Assembly (NCBI GenBank): GCA_016932695.1
Contig: JAFGCH010000112.1
Location: 1-34,281 of the forward strand
Length of the DNA stretch: 34,281 nucleotides
Direction of reading: 5' to 3'
DNA from: Acidimicrobiia bacterium
GTDB taxonomy: Bacteria > Actinomycetota > Acidimicrobiia > Spongiisociales > UBA11373
Position 1 is the stretch's first letter, and the number at the start of each line of letters is the position of its first letter. The translations under genes were made by a program, and so were the position numbers. Of the stretch, positions 23,916 through 31,788 are shown piece after piece. Below the pieces are notes generated by a model that was not told the DNA's origin, made no database searches, and was given only the letters and a program-made list of their open reading frames with translations.

Positions 23916-24656
23916 GTGCTCGACGGCCGGCGCATCCTGGTGACCGGAGCCTCCTCGGGGATCGGTCGCGCCCTGGGGCTCGCCTACGCCGCCCAAGGGG
24001 CCACGGTCTTCGCCGTGGCCCGTACCGAGGAGCCGCTGCGCCTGGCGGCGGCCACCGCCCTGGCGGGGCGGATCAGCCCCGTCCCCGCCGACCTGGCCTC
24101 CGAGGCGGGACGGCGCGGCGCGGCCACGGCCGTGGCTCACGCTGGGGGGGTCCTGGATGTGGTGGTCCACGCCGCCGGGACGCTCGGGCCGGTGGGCGAC
24201 GCCGGCCGCCTGCGGGACTACCCCGCCGCCGAGTGGTACCGCGTCCTCGAGGTCAACCTCTCCGCCGTCCACTTCCTCCATCAGCACTTGGCCCCCTACC
24301 TCGACCGCGGCCATCGGCCCGCCGTGATCGGGGTCTCCAGCACCGTGGGCCGCCGCGGCCGGGCGGGTTGGGGGATGTACGCCGTCTCCAAACACGCCCT
24401 GGAAGGCTGGATGCAGGTGCTGGCCGACGAATGGGCCGATCGGGGCCGGGTCTACTCGGTGAACCCGGGGGCTACCCGGACCCCGATGCGAGCGGCGGCG
24501 ATGCCCGGCGAGGACCCGGCCACGCTGCCTGCCCCGCAGGAGATCACCCCCCTCTTCCTACGCCTGGCCCACCCCGCCGCCCCCGAGCCGTCGGGCTCCC
24601 TCCTGGAGGCCCGCGACTGGATCGGGCGGGATCCCTGGGAGGGCCTCGGCGCCTGA
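23916..24656 (+). CDS. Short-chain dehydrogenase/reductase (SDR)
   Basis: The 246-residue classical SDR has the NAD(P)-binding motif TGASSGIG (10-17), VHAAG as the NAG-type motif near 90, GVSSTVGRRG with the catalytic Ser, and Y155-x3-K159 (YAVSK). VNPGATRTPM lies in the cofactor-closing region. ARTEE after the second strand, with arginine in place of an acidic residue, suggests NADP preference. The substrate cannot be told from sequence. GTG 23916 is chosen because the fold begins right after it and a TAGCCT box sits seven bases upstream. An open frame extends to 23685, but it runs through the mraZ promoter and is not protein-like. Confidence 0.88.
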   Translation: MLDGRRILVTGASSGIGRALGLAYAAQGATVFAVARTEEPLRLAAATALAGRISPVPADLASEAGRRGAATAVAHAGGVLDVVVHAAGTLGPVGDAGRLRDYPAAEWYRVLEVNLSAVHFLHQHLAPYLDRGHRPAVIGVSSTVGRRGRAGWGMYAVSKHALEGWMQVLADEWADRGRVYSVNPGATRTPMRAAAMPGEDPATLPAPQEITPLFLRLAHPAAPEPSGSLLEARDWIGRDPWEGLGA

Positions 24657-24735
24657 GAGGAAGAGACGGCGCCTCCGCCCGACACCAGTCCCGGGACCGC
24701 TCCTAGAGTGGCGGCCACTTCTAGGAGGAGGCAAC

Positions 24736-25044
24736 GTGACCGGCCCGGCAGAGACGATGGGTCCCGTTCAAGAGAAGAAGACGCCCAACCTGTGGGCGGG
24801 CCCCCTGCTCACCTTGCTGGTGCTGCTCGCCCCCACGCTGATCCTGATCTTCTCCAACACCGAATCTCAGGAGCTCGAGTTCCTCGGCTGGGCCTGGAGC
24901 GCTCCCCTGTGGCTCATCCTGCTGGCCACCTTCTTGGCCGGCATCGTGCTGAGCCGCTTGTTCGGGTGGATGTGGCGTGCCTTCCGCAAGCGCCGCGCCC
25001 GTCTGCGCGCCGACATGCAGGCCACCGACCGCATGGCTTCCTGA
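24736..25044 (+). CDS. LapA-domain (DUF1049) small membrane protein
   Basis: The 102-residue protein has two membrane segments (about 20-39 and 54-74) joined by FSNTESQELEFLGW, the pattern of LapA/DUF1049 proteins. An arginine-rich tail (RKRRARLR) follows. In Escherichia coli LapA works with LapB in envelope lipid balance; in Gram-positive bacteria the role is unknown. The GTG at 24736 follows AGGAGGAGG closely. Upstream, TAGAGT (24704-24709) may be its -10 box and lies in an imperfect palindrome (TAGAGTGG/CCACTTCTA). Confidence 0.75.
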   Translation: MTGPAETMGPVQEKKTPNLWAGPLLTLLVLLAPTLILIFSNTESQELEFLGWAWSAPLWLILLATFLAGIVLSRLFGWMWRAFRKRRARLRADMQATDRMAS

Positions 25045-25056
25045 GGCCGCGCCTCA
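25042..25056. terminator. Stop-codon palindrome between LapA and HNH genes
   Basis: TGAGGC (25042-25047), loop CGC, GCCTCA (25051-25056) is a perfect 6-bp inverted repeat. The plus-strand LapA stop TGA and the minus-strand HNH stop are its outer bases. No T-run is present, so its strength as a terminator is uncertain. Confidence 0.35.
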
Positions 25057-25554
25057 CACGGCGTCGGCCAGGTACGCCTCCCAGGAAGGAGGCGGCGGGG
25101 CCGACAAGCCGATCAGCAGCCAGCCCATGCGGCGCGGGGCGCGGGGCACCGCCAGCAGGCGCAGCCCGGCCTCTTCGGGGGTGCGATCCCCCTTGCGGGC
25201 ATTGCAGAGACGGCAGGCGGCTACCACGTTCTCCCAGGTATGCGCCCCGCCGCGTGCCCGCGGCAGCACGTGATCCAGGTTCTCCGCCGGGGCCGCGCAG
25301 TACTGGCAGGCATGCCCGTCCCGGGCAAAGACCGCCCGTCGGCTCAGGGGCACCCGCCGCTCGTAGGGCACCTTGACGTAGTGCAGCAGCCGAATGACGG
25401 TGGGCACCGGGACGCTGGTGCGGGCGGAGGCCCAGCGTCGCCCGTCGGTGTGCACCAACTCCGCCTTCTCGCGCACCACCAGGACTACGGCCCGCCGGGT
25501 CGGGACGACCGACAGCGGCTCGTAGGTGGCGTTGAGCACCAGGGCCTGGGCCAT
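25054..25554 (-). CDS. HNH endonuclease-family protein
   Basis: The 166-residue protein belongs to a widespread group that starts with LVLNATYEPLSVV and has a C-terminal HNH fold. The zinc-binding pairs are C83-x2-C86 and C114-x2-C117. The metal-site residues are in NLDHVLPRARGG (Asp94, His95) and TWENVVAACRLCNARKGDRT (Asn109, Asn118). The family is presumed to cut DNA, but its biological role is not known. A TACGAT -10-like box (25569-25564, minus) lies nine bases before the ATG. It diverges from the resolvase-like gene. Confidence 0.9.
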   Translation of the reverse strand: MAQALVLNATYEPLSVVPTRRAVVLVVREKAELVHTDGRRWASARTSVPVPTVIRLLHYVKVPYERRVPLSRRAVFARDGHACQYCAAPAENLDHVLPRARGGAHTWENVVAACRLCNARKGDRTPEEAGLRLLAVPRAPRRMGWLLIGLSAPPPPSWEAYLADAV

Positions 25555-25596
25555 CGACTGGGCATCGTACCAGCGCCTCCGCCACCCTCATCTCCC

Positions 25597-25643
25597 GACA
25601 CTCTCCGCAGCCACTTGACACTCTCCGTCGCCGGAGCGAGACT
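25597..25643 (+). promoter_or_regulatory. Promoter with paired 11-bp repeats
   Basis: TTGACA (25615-25620) and GAGACT (25638-25643) are 17 bases apart, a perfect -35 with a weak -10. GACACTCTCCG occurs at 25597-25607 and again at 25617-25627, exactly 20 bp apart, with the second copy overlapping the -35. This is a good layout for an operator bound on one helix face. Confidence 0.55.
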
Positions 25644-25660
25644 GCCCACGGAGGAGGGCC

Positions 25661-26179
25661 ATGCGCGTCGTCGCCTATGTGCGCGAGGCTGCCGACCCCG
25701 CCGGGGATCGGCCGGCCTTCGCGCAGCAGGAGGAGATCCGCCGCTTCGCCGCGGCTCACGGCCTGCAGGTGGTGGCTCTGTGCCAGGACGTGCGTAGCCC
25801 GGGGCGAGCCCTGGGACGGGAGGGCTACCTGAGCCTGCTCGGAGTGCTGGCTTCGGGGAACGCCGAGGCGGTGCTGGTTCCCGGCCTGGACACCCTCTCC
25901 TCGGACCTGGTGGTGCAGGAGATCATGCTCTGGGACCTGCGGGCGCGGGGGGCCGCAGTGCTCTCCACCGAACCGGCAGACGTCGATGCCCTGGCCGCCG
26001 GCCCGTCGGACCCCACGCGCCAATTCGTGCGCCACGTCCTCGCCCGCGTCGTCGAGCACGGCGCCCTCGCCGCGGCGAGGCCGGCCGGCATGGCCCCTCC
26101 CTCCCCGCCCGCCGATGACGGTGTGGTGGTCAGCCTGCTCTCCCCCACCGAGCCGCCCCCGGCGACCGAGACCGATTGA
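25661..26179 (+). CDS. Stand-alone serine-recombinase domain, catalytically degenerate
   Basis: The 172-residue protein aligns with the N-terminal catalytic domain of resolvases/invertases. AYVREAADPA stands for YxRVS, QQEEIRRFAAAHG is the following helix, and DVRSPGRALGREGYLSLL matches the SG..R segment. VLVPGLDTLSSDLVVQEI stands for the lDRLsRd motif. By position Tyr6, Arg8 and Asp77 are kept. The nucleophile Ser10 is Ala, and the two arginines of the RLSR motif are Thr78 and Ser81. No C-terminal DNA-binding or zinc domain follows; a proline-rich tail ends the protein. It is therefore unlikely to recombine DNA. ATG 25661 has GGAGGAGGG upstream. A regulatory or structural role is inference. 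Confidence 0.72.
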   Translation: MRVVAYVREAADPAGDRPAFAQQEEIRRFAAAHGLQVVALCQDVRSPGRALGREGYLSLLGVLASGNAEAVLVPGLDTLSSDLVVQEIMLWDLRARGAAVLSTEPADVDALAAGPSDPTRQFVRHVLARVVEHGALAAARPAGMAPPSPPADDGVVVSLLSPTEPPPATETD

Positions 26180-26221
26180 GCCCGCTGCCGGGCGAGATGG
26201 CCTCTTCCCGCCTCAGTCGGT
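26171..26221. terminator. Nested hairpins between convergent stops
   Basis: Just after the resolvase-like stop, GCCCG-CTGC-CGGGC (26180-26193) forms a compact hairpin. Around it, 26171-26180 and 26212-26221 pair at nine of ten positions (the tenth is a U-G pair in plus-strand RNA). The two convergent stop codons lie in opposite arms. No T-run is seen. Confidence 0.45.
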
Positions 26222-26839
26222 GAGCGCCGCCCAGGCGGCACGGGCGATGGCGTAGGGGCGCGAGGCCCGGACCAGGCCGGCGCCGGCACCCCGGGCCCCT
26301 CCGGGCGCCTCGAGCACCACAGTGACCACCCGCGAGCCGTTGGCGGTGGCCCAGTCGACGGCAATCACCCGCGGCGGCCCGCCCACCAGCAACTCCCCGA
26401 CGGCCTCGATCACCGCCGCGGCCAACTCGTCTTCACCGACCGCGCTGCTCCGGGTCGCCTGCCTGCCGTCGGCAGCAGTCACCGTGACCTCGAGCGTGCT
26501 CGCCGTTTCCTCCAGGCGCACCGCAGCCAAGCCGGGCGCCGGACGGGCCTCCACCGGCGCCGGAGGCGGAGCCTCCTCCTCGCGAGGAGCCAACGGCGGG
26601 AGCGGCGGCAGCGGCGGGGGTGCCACTGCGGTGCCGTCCACCCGAGATCGCATGCCGTACGCCGCCAGCACGCGCTGGACTTCCAGGCCCACCCGGTCGG
26701 GATCGGCGTCGGGCGCCAGCCGGATCCGCACCCCGGAAGGCGCGCTGCCCTCCCCATCGAGCTCCACCTCGGCCACCCCGGGGAGGCCCAACAGCTCGTC
26801 TCGCAGGCTCGGTGCGGCCACAGCACCCACTCCCTTCAT
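26213..26839 (-). CDS. Unrecognised two-domain protein
   Basis: I do not recognise this 208-residue protein. Residues about 8-65 look like a small alpha/beta domain (LPGVAEVELD...VRIRLAP...VQRVLAAYGM), loosely like ACT or HMA folds. A proline-rich linker (about 70-100, PPPLPPLPPLAP) follows. The C-terminal domain (about 104-208) alternates strands and helices and ends GLVRASRPYAIARAAWAALTD. No signal peptide, membrane segment or catalytic motif is evident. ATG 26839 overlaps the stop of the upstream 77-residue gene as ATGA, so they are translationally coupled. An ATG eight codons earlier would overlap more. Confidence 0.65.
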   Translation of the reverse strand: MKGVGAVAAPSLRDELLGLPGVAEVELDGEGSAPSGVRIRLAPDADPDRVGLEVQRVLAAYGMRSRVDGTAVAPPPLPPLPPLAPREEEAPPPAPVEARPAPGLAAVRLEETASTLEVTVTAADGRQATRSSAVGEDELAAAVIEAVGELLVGGPPRVIAVDWATANGSRVVTVVLEAPGGARGAGAGLVRASRPYAIARAAWAALTD

Positions 26840-27069
26840 CCCGCTCGCTGCCTCTTCCGCCACCGCAGGTAGCGCACCAGGTCCTCCGCCGTGATGCCGG
26901 CCTCCGGGTCCCCGTAGGCGGTGAGCTTCCGCCAGCGCAGGTATTCAGACTCCGGCACCCATAGTAGCCGCTTTGGCCACTCCTTGCATCGGAAATCGCG
27001 CGCGGTGCGCAGGGCTTCCGGCCACAGCCCCGGCCGGGCGAGCACCGCCAGGAAGGCGTCGAAGCGCAC
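26836..27069 (-). CDS. Unrecognised 77-aa protein
   Basis: The protein starts VRFDAFLAVLARPGLWPEALRTA and has LLWVPESEYLRWRKLTAYGD, then ends AEDLVRYLRWRKRQRAG. It is basic, tryptophan-rich and carries two YLRWRK motifs (near residues 44 and 68), an internal echo worth noting. No family is recognised and no membrane segment is seen. GTG 27069 is preceded by TATGAT at 27081-27076, six bases away, fitting a leaderless transcript. A long frame extending upstream on this strand is antisense to moxR and is not used. The next gene overlaps by ATGA. Confidence 0.7.
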   Translation of the reverse strand: MRFDAFLAVLARPGLWPEALRTARDFRCKEWPKRLLWVPESEYLRWRKLTAYGDPEAGITAEDLVRYLRWRKRQRAG

Positions 27070-27075
27070 CCGGCC

Positions 27076-27081
27076 ATCATA
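27076..27081 (-). promoter_or_regulatory. -10 box for the 77-aa gene (leaderless)
   Basis: Minus-strand TATGAT is a strong -10 match and ends six bases before GTG 27069, with no Shine-Dalgarno sequence between. Confidence 0.5.
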
Positions 27082-27136
27082 AGGGCCAAGTCCCAGAACC
27101 CTTGAAGCCCCCGCGCCGGCGCGCAAGTGGCCGCGC

Positions 27137-27166
27137 TTAACACCCGCAAAACACCCCCGCTGATAA
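27137..27166 (+). promoter_or_regulatory. Candidate promoter for the moxR operon
   Basis: TTAACA (27137-27142) and TGATAA (27161-27166) are 18 bases apart. The region divides the moxR operon from the divergent 77-residue gene. Confidence 0.35.
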
Positions 27167-27207
27167 CCTCCGCTCGACCAGACCGCCCTTCTCCGGAGGC
27201 CCGCACC

Positions 27208-28188
27208 GTGACCGAGGCACCCGTCGGCCAGCAGGAACTTTCCTGGTTCTCCGATCGCTTCGAGGCGATCGCCGCCAACATCGAGCGGGTCATCCAGGGC
27301 AAAAGGCCCGTGGTGGACCTGGTGGTCCTGGGCCTCCTCGCGGAAGGGCACCTCCTCATCGAGGACGTCCCCGGCGTGGGCAAGACCCTCCTGGCCAAGT
27401 CGCTGGCCCGCAGCATCCATTGCGGCTTCCAGCGGGTGCAGTTCACCCCCGACCTGCTCCCCTCCGACGTCACCGGGGTCTCGGTCTGGGACCGGGAGCG
27501 CAGCGCTTTCGTCTTCCGCTCCGGGCCGGTCTTCTCCAACATCGTGCTCGGCGATGAGATCAACCGGGCCAGCCCCAAGACCCAGGCGGCCTTGCTCGAG
27601 GCCATGGAGGAGCGCCAGGTCACCGTGGACGGGGTGACGCGCCGCCTGCCCCCGCCCTTCATGGTCATCGCCACCCAAAACCCCATAGAGCACGAGGGCA
27701 CCTATCCCCTGCCCGAGGCCCAGCTGGACCGCTTCATGATGCGGCTGGTGATGGGCTATCCCTCGCGAGAGAAAGAGCTCGAGATCCTCGAGACCCACGG
27801 GGTGCGCTCCACCTACGACGACCTCGAACCGGTGATCACCGCCGAGGACGTCACCCGCATGATCGACATCGCCCGGCGCGTCTACGTCTCCGAGCCGGTC
27901 AAGGCCTACTTGGTGGACACGGTGGAGGCCACCCGCCGAGACCCCGATCTCCTGCTGGGAGCCTCGCCGCGAGCCACCCTTTTCCTGCAGCGCAGCGCCC
28001 GCACCCGGGCGGCCATGGCCGGGCGCCACTACGCCACCCCCGACGACGTCAAGGCCATGCTCCGCCCGGTGCTGACCCACCGCATGATCCTGCGGCCCGA
28101 AGCCCAGATGCGGGGGGCTTCCGTCGAGGAGATCGTCGAAGGTATCGCTCACGGAGTACCGGTCCCCGGCACACGGTCGAGGGCCTGA
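27208..28188 (+). CDS. MoxR-family AAA+ ATPase
   Basis: The 326-residue ATPase has Walker A EDVPGVGKT (52-60), Walker B NIVLGDE (111-117) and the sensor 1 segment FMVIATQNPIEHEGTYPLPEAQLDRF. These are characteristic of MoxR proteins, which act as chaperones for assembling or activating partner proteins, often those with von Willebrand A or DUF58 domains. The GTG at 27208 follows GGAGG by eight bases. The next gene, DUF58, starts on the last base of its stop (TGATG), and a transglutaminase follows. This triad is widespread, and the ATPase probably acts on one of these partners. Confidence 0.94.
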   Translation: MTEAPVGQQELSWFSDRFEAIAANIERVIQGKRPVVDLVVLGLLAEGHLLIEDVPGVGKTLLAKSLARSIHCGFQRVQFTPDLLPSDVTGVSVWDRERSAFVFRSGPVFSNIVLGDEINRASPKTQAALLEAMEERQVTVDGVTRRLPPPFMVIATQNPIEHEGTYPLPEAQLDRFMMRLVMGYPSREKELEILETHGVRSTYDDLEPVITAEDVTRMIDIARRVYVSEPVKAYLVDTVEATRRDPDLLLGASPRATLFLQRSARTRAAMAGRHYATPDDVKAMLRPVLTHRMILRPEAQMRGASVEEIVEGIAHGVPVPGTRSRA

Positions 28189-29369
28189 TGCCCACCAACC
28201 GAGGGTGGGCGGCGGCCGGCGTAGCCGGGGCGCTCCTGCTGCTGTGGGCCGGCTTCGGGGAGATCGAACTGCTGGCCACGGCCGTCTTCCTCCTGCTGGC
28301 GGTGGGCGGCGGAGTGGCCTTCGTACGCCTCGGGGCGCCGCGGCTCGAGGCCACCCGGCACATCTACCCGGCCCAGGCCCACGAGGGCGACACGGTGACC
28401 GTGGAGATGGACCTCGCCGCCGCCGCCGCCTCTCGCCATCTCTCGGTCGAGGACACGGTGCACGGCCTGGGAGTGGCCCGCTTCGCCGCCGCCGCCGCCG
28501 GCGAAGGCCAGCGGCTGGTGGCCCGCTACGAGGTCTACTGCCGGGCCCGGGGCATCTACCCCGTGGGGCCGGCCGAAGTCGCGGTGACCGATCCCTTCGC
28601 CCTCAGCGAACGCCGCGCCGTCCTCGGCAGTGTGGATCGGCTCACCGTCTACCCCGCCGTCGAGCCGCTCTCCGGGTTCCCGGCGGTGCGCGGCCTGGAC
28701 CCGGCGGTGCAATCCACCCATCCCACCTTTGCCCCCCAGGGCGGCGAGGACTTCTTCACCCTGCGCGAGTACCAGATCGGCGACGACCTGCGCCGAGTGC
28801 ACTGGCCTTCCTCGGCTAAGCGCGACGAGTTGATGATCAAGCAGCTCGAGGTGCCCTGGCAGGCCCGGGCCCTGGTGCTGCTCGACCAACGCGCCGAGCG
28901 CTACCCCTCTGCCGAGGCCTTCGAGCACGCCGTGCGGGGCGCGGCCTCGGTGGTCACTCACCTCTACCAGGGGGGCTTCAGCCCGGAGCTGTGGACCGGG
29001 GAGAGAGCCCCCGGCCTGCGCTCCGATTCCCGCTTCACCCAGGCGATGGAGGTGCTGGCGTCGGTGCAGCCGCTCCCTCATCTGGATCTTCGCCAAACCG
29101 TGACCCGCCTGCGCCGCCAGGGAGTCGGCGGCGGGGCCCTGGTGCTGGTCACCGGCCTGCCCGATGAGGGCGCCCTGGCCGCCTACCGGGTCCTCGCCCA
29201 GGACTTCGCCCGCACCGTGGTGCTCGCCGCCGCCGAGCGCCCGGGCGAGGCCCTCCTCTCCTTCCAGCGGGCCGGGGCGGTCACCGTCTCCGCCGCACCC
29301 GGGAGCCTATGGGCCCCGGCGTGGCGCACTGCTATGGAGCTGTCGTGGTCTACCGCTTCACTTGGCTAG
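28188..29369 (+). CDS. DUF58-domain membrane protein
   Basis: The 393-residue protein has two N-terminal hydrophobic segments (about 8-22 and 27-45), then a beta-rich region. The DUF58 core motif GGEDFFTLREYQIGDD-RRVHW follows near residue 185, and then a VWA-like region (KQLEVPWQARALVLLDQRAERYP) with a degenerate metal site. DUF58 proteins accompany MoxR ATPases and are likely MoxR clients in the envelope. The function is not established. The ATG shares one base with the moxR stop, and the 3' end overlaps the next gene by 25 bases. Confidence 0.92.
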   Translation: MPTNRGWAAAGVAGALLLLWAGFGEIELLATAVFLLLAVGGGVAFVRLGAPRLEATRHIYPAQAHEGDTVTVEMDLAAAAASRHLSVEDTVHGLGVARFAAAAAGEGQRLVARYEVYCRARGIYPVGPAEVAVTDPFALSERRAVLGSVDRLTVYPAVEPLSGFPAVRGLDPAVQSTHPTFAPQGGEDFFTLREYQIGDDLRRVHWPSSAKRDELMIKQLEVPWQARALVLLDQRAERYPSAEAFEHAVRGAASVVTHLYQGGFSPELWTGERAPGLRSDSRFTQAMEVLASVQPLPHLDLRQTVTRLRRQGVGGGALVLVTGLPDEGALAAYRVLAQDFARTVVLAAAERPGEALLSFQRAGAVTVSAAPGSLWAPAWRTAMELSWSTASLG

Positions 29370-31717
29370 CGGGGATCGCCGGGATCCTCTTCGCCCTGGT
29401 GCGCCTCGAGCGCTTGCTCCGCTCGTCGGTGGAGGGCCTCCCCTGGGAGCTCGTCCTGGCGGCCGCCGCGCTCCTGGGCGGGGCGCTCACCTGGGCCGGG
29501 CTCGCCTACCGGCTGCCGGCGCCGGCGCTCGCCGGGGTGAACCTGGCCGCCATGTTGCTCACCGTGGTGCGCATCGCCGTGCCCGGCACGACCTGGTTCA
29601 TCTTCCCCACCCCCTCCTCCTTCTCCGCCCTGGGTACCGAGCTCTCCTACGCCCTCGACGTGGCGCGCACCGGGGTCGCCCCGGTCCTCCCCCTTGCCGG
29701 GATCATCGCCATGCTGGCGGTCCTCTTCTGGGTCCTGGGAGCGTTTCTCGCCTGGGGGCTGCGCCGCGACCACCCCTACGTCGCCGTCCTCGCCCCGCTG
29801 GTGGCCTACCTCCAGTTCGCCACCATGGACCGGCAGCGCAGCGGCGCCTGGGCGGTGGGCTTCGTGCTGCTCCTGGGCCTGGCCCTGCTCGCCGTGGCCG
29901 CCGATCGGCGACGGCGGGGCACCGGCCTGCTCACCACCGGCCCCGGCCGCGCCGCCGTCGCCCGTACCCGCCCCGCCCTGGCGGGCAGCGGCCTGGCGTT
30001 GCTGGTGGCCCTCACCCTGGGGGCGACCACCGCCCTGGCGGAGACGCTGCCCCGCAGCGGCCTGCTCGAGTGGCGGGTGCCCTCGGCACTCACCGGGGGG
30101 TTCTACGGCAGCGTCTCCTTCAACCCCTTCGTAGGCATCCGCCAGCAACTGGTCAGCCCCACCGACACCCCTCTCCTCATTGCCGAGGTTTCCGGCGAGG
30201 TCGTCTGGCACCAGTTGTACTTCCGCCTGCTCACCCTGGAGTCCTTCAACGGGGAGCAGTGGTACTCGGACCGGCCCCGCGTTCCCCGGCCGGAGGAGAT
30301 CGACGGCTTCGAAGACGGCGACGCCGTCTTCCGCGGCCCCACCGCCCGTGCCACCCAAGTGGTCACCATCCTCGCCCTGCAGCAGGCCTGGCTCCCCGCC
30401 GCCTACTCCCCCATTCGATTCTCCGCCGACAACCGGGCGGTGGCGGCCGGGTACCGCATCAAGGTGGACGACGGTGCGCTCTACTTCGATGCCCTCACCT
30501 ACCGCGGCATGACCTACACCGTCGAATCGGCAGTGCCCCTTCCCGACCTCAGCGTCCTCGCCCTCGACGAGACCGGCAGCATCTCCCCCGTCTTCGCCGA
30601 AGCCTCCGCAGCCGAAGCCGGTTTCGAGGTCGTCCCTCCGTTGTCGGCGCCTCCGGTGTATCGCCTGCCCGACCGGGATCGCTACTTGGATCTGCCGTCG
30701 GGGATCAGCCCGGCGATCACCCGCCTCGCCGAGAACCGAGTGCGCGGGCTGGCCACCGACTTCGAGAAGGCCCTGGCCCTCGAGGCTTACTTCCGCGACT
30801 CGGGCGAGTTTCGCTACTCCATCCAGGTCGATCCCGGCCACGCCGCCACCGATCTGGCCGAGTGGCTCCTCGACCCCCTGAGCCCCAACTACCACACCGG
30901 CTACTGCGAGCAGTTCGCCACCGCCATGGCCGTCCTGGCCCGTCTCGTCGATCTGCCCAGCCGGGTGGTGCTGGGTTTCACCCCGGGCTGGCTCTACGAG
31001 GACGGCCGGGTGGTGATCAGCGACCGCAACGCCCATGCCTGGGTGGAGCTCTGGATGCCCACCCAAGGCTGGGTGCGCTTCGACCCCACTCCTCGCGGCG
31101 ACGGGGTCAATCCCGCCACCTCGGACGGTTTCCCCTTCGACCTGGCCGGTTACCTCGACATCGAAGTCACGACCTCCACCTTCGCGGAGGGCAGCAATCC
31201 TTCGATCACCCGCCCCATCGACGACGACGAGATCACGATCCCCACCGGCGCTACCCCCTCCACCGGCGGCTGGAAGATGCCCGATCTGCCGGCTTGGCTG
31301 ATCCCCGCCGCCGCCGCCCTGGCCGTGGCCTTCGGGCTGCTACCCGCCATCAAGTGGGCCCGGCGCCGCCGCCGGCTGCGCGCCCTGTCCGTCGGCGACG
31401 TGTCCGGCGCCTGGCGGGAGATCGTCGATCGGCTCTCCGACCTGGGCGACGAGCCCTCGCCCGCGGCCACCCCCGCCGAGGTAGCGGCGGGAACGGATCC
31501 CGCCATGCTGCCCCTGGCCCGGGTGTACGGCGAGAGCATCTACGGCCGGCCACCGGGCCGGGCCTTCGACCTGGGCCACGTGGTGACCGCCACCCGATCG
31601 TTCGAAGACACCGAAGGCCGCCTCACCGGCCGCTACTCCCGAGCCCGCCGCCTGGCGGCCTGGTACCGGCTGCGTTCACTCCGCCCCCGCCGCTGGCGGC
31701 GCTACCGGCACGGCTGA
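29345..31717 (+). CDS. Transmembrane transglutaminase-like protein (TgpA type)
   Basis: The 790-residue protein has about six N-terminal membrane segments (to about residue 225, DUF3488-like), a large outer region, then a transglutaminase core. Cys521 (GYCEQF), His564 (NAHAWVE) and Asp580 (FDPTP) form the catalytic triad. One further membrane segment (about 650-670) precedes a basic cytoplasmic tail with a DUF4129-like region. Related proteins are thought to act on wall or surface proteins, but the substrate is unknown. GTG 29345 follows GGAG by five bases; an ATG at 29309 is possible but overlaps DUF58 more. It is the last gene of the MoxR-DUF58 operon. Confidence 0.92.
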   Translation: MVYRFTWLAGIAGILFALVRLERLLRSSVEGLPWELVLAAAALLGGALTWAGLAYRLPAPALAGVNLAAMLLTVVRIAVPGTTWFIFPTPSSFSALGTELSYALDVARTGVAPVLPLAGIIAMLAVLFWVLGAFLAWGLRRDHPYVAVLAPLVAYLQFATMDRQRSGAWAVGFVLLLGLALLAVAADRRRRGTGLLTTGPGRAAVARTRPALAGSGLALLVALTLGATTALAETLPRSGLLEWRVPSALTGGFYGSVSFNPFVGIRQQLVSPTDTPLLIAEVSGEVVWHQLYFRLLTLESFNGEQWYSDRPRVPRPEEIDGFEDGDAVFRGPTARATQVVTILALQQAWLPAAYSPIRFSADNRAVAAGYRIKVDDGALYFDALTYRGMTYTVESAVPLPDLSVLALDETGSISPVFAEASAAEAGFEVVPPLSAPPVYRLPDRDRYLDLPSGISPAITRLAENRVRGLATDFEKALALEAYFRDSGEFRYSIQVDPGHAATDLAEWLLDPLSPNYHTGYCEQFATAMAVLARLVDLPSRVVLGFTPGWLYEDGRVVISDRNAHAWVELWMPTQGWVRFDPTPRGDGVNPATSDGFPFDLAGYLDIEVTTSTFAEGSNPSITRPIDDDEITIPTGATPSTGGWKMPDLPAWLIPAAAALAVAFGLLPAIKWARRRRRLRALSVGDVSGAWREIVDRLSDLGDEPSPAATPAEVAAGTDPAMLPLARVYGESIYGRPPGRAFDLGHVVTATRSFEDTEGRLTGRYSRARRLAAWYRLRSLRPRRWRRYRHG

Positions 31718-31788
31718 AGGGCGTCCCGGCCCGGAGAGGGCCCTCGGGTCGCTGGCGCCACCGGCCCGCGGCGCGGCGCGGCCCGGGC

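Noticed and set aside
27070-28152. Upstream extension of the 77-aa gene antisense to moxR
   Set aside because: The extension is the complement of the MoxR gene; only the part after GTG 27069 lies outside it and has protein-like composition.
31718-31788. GC-rich hairpins between the transglutaminase and MerR genes as an intrinsic terminator
   Set aside because: GAGGGCCCTC and the GGCCCGCGG-type repeats can pair, but several alternatives compete and there is no T-run, so no single terminator can be supported.
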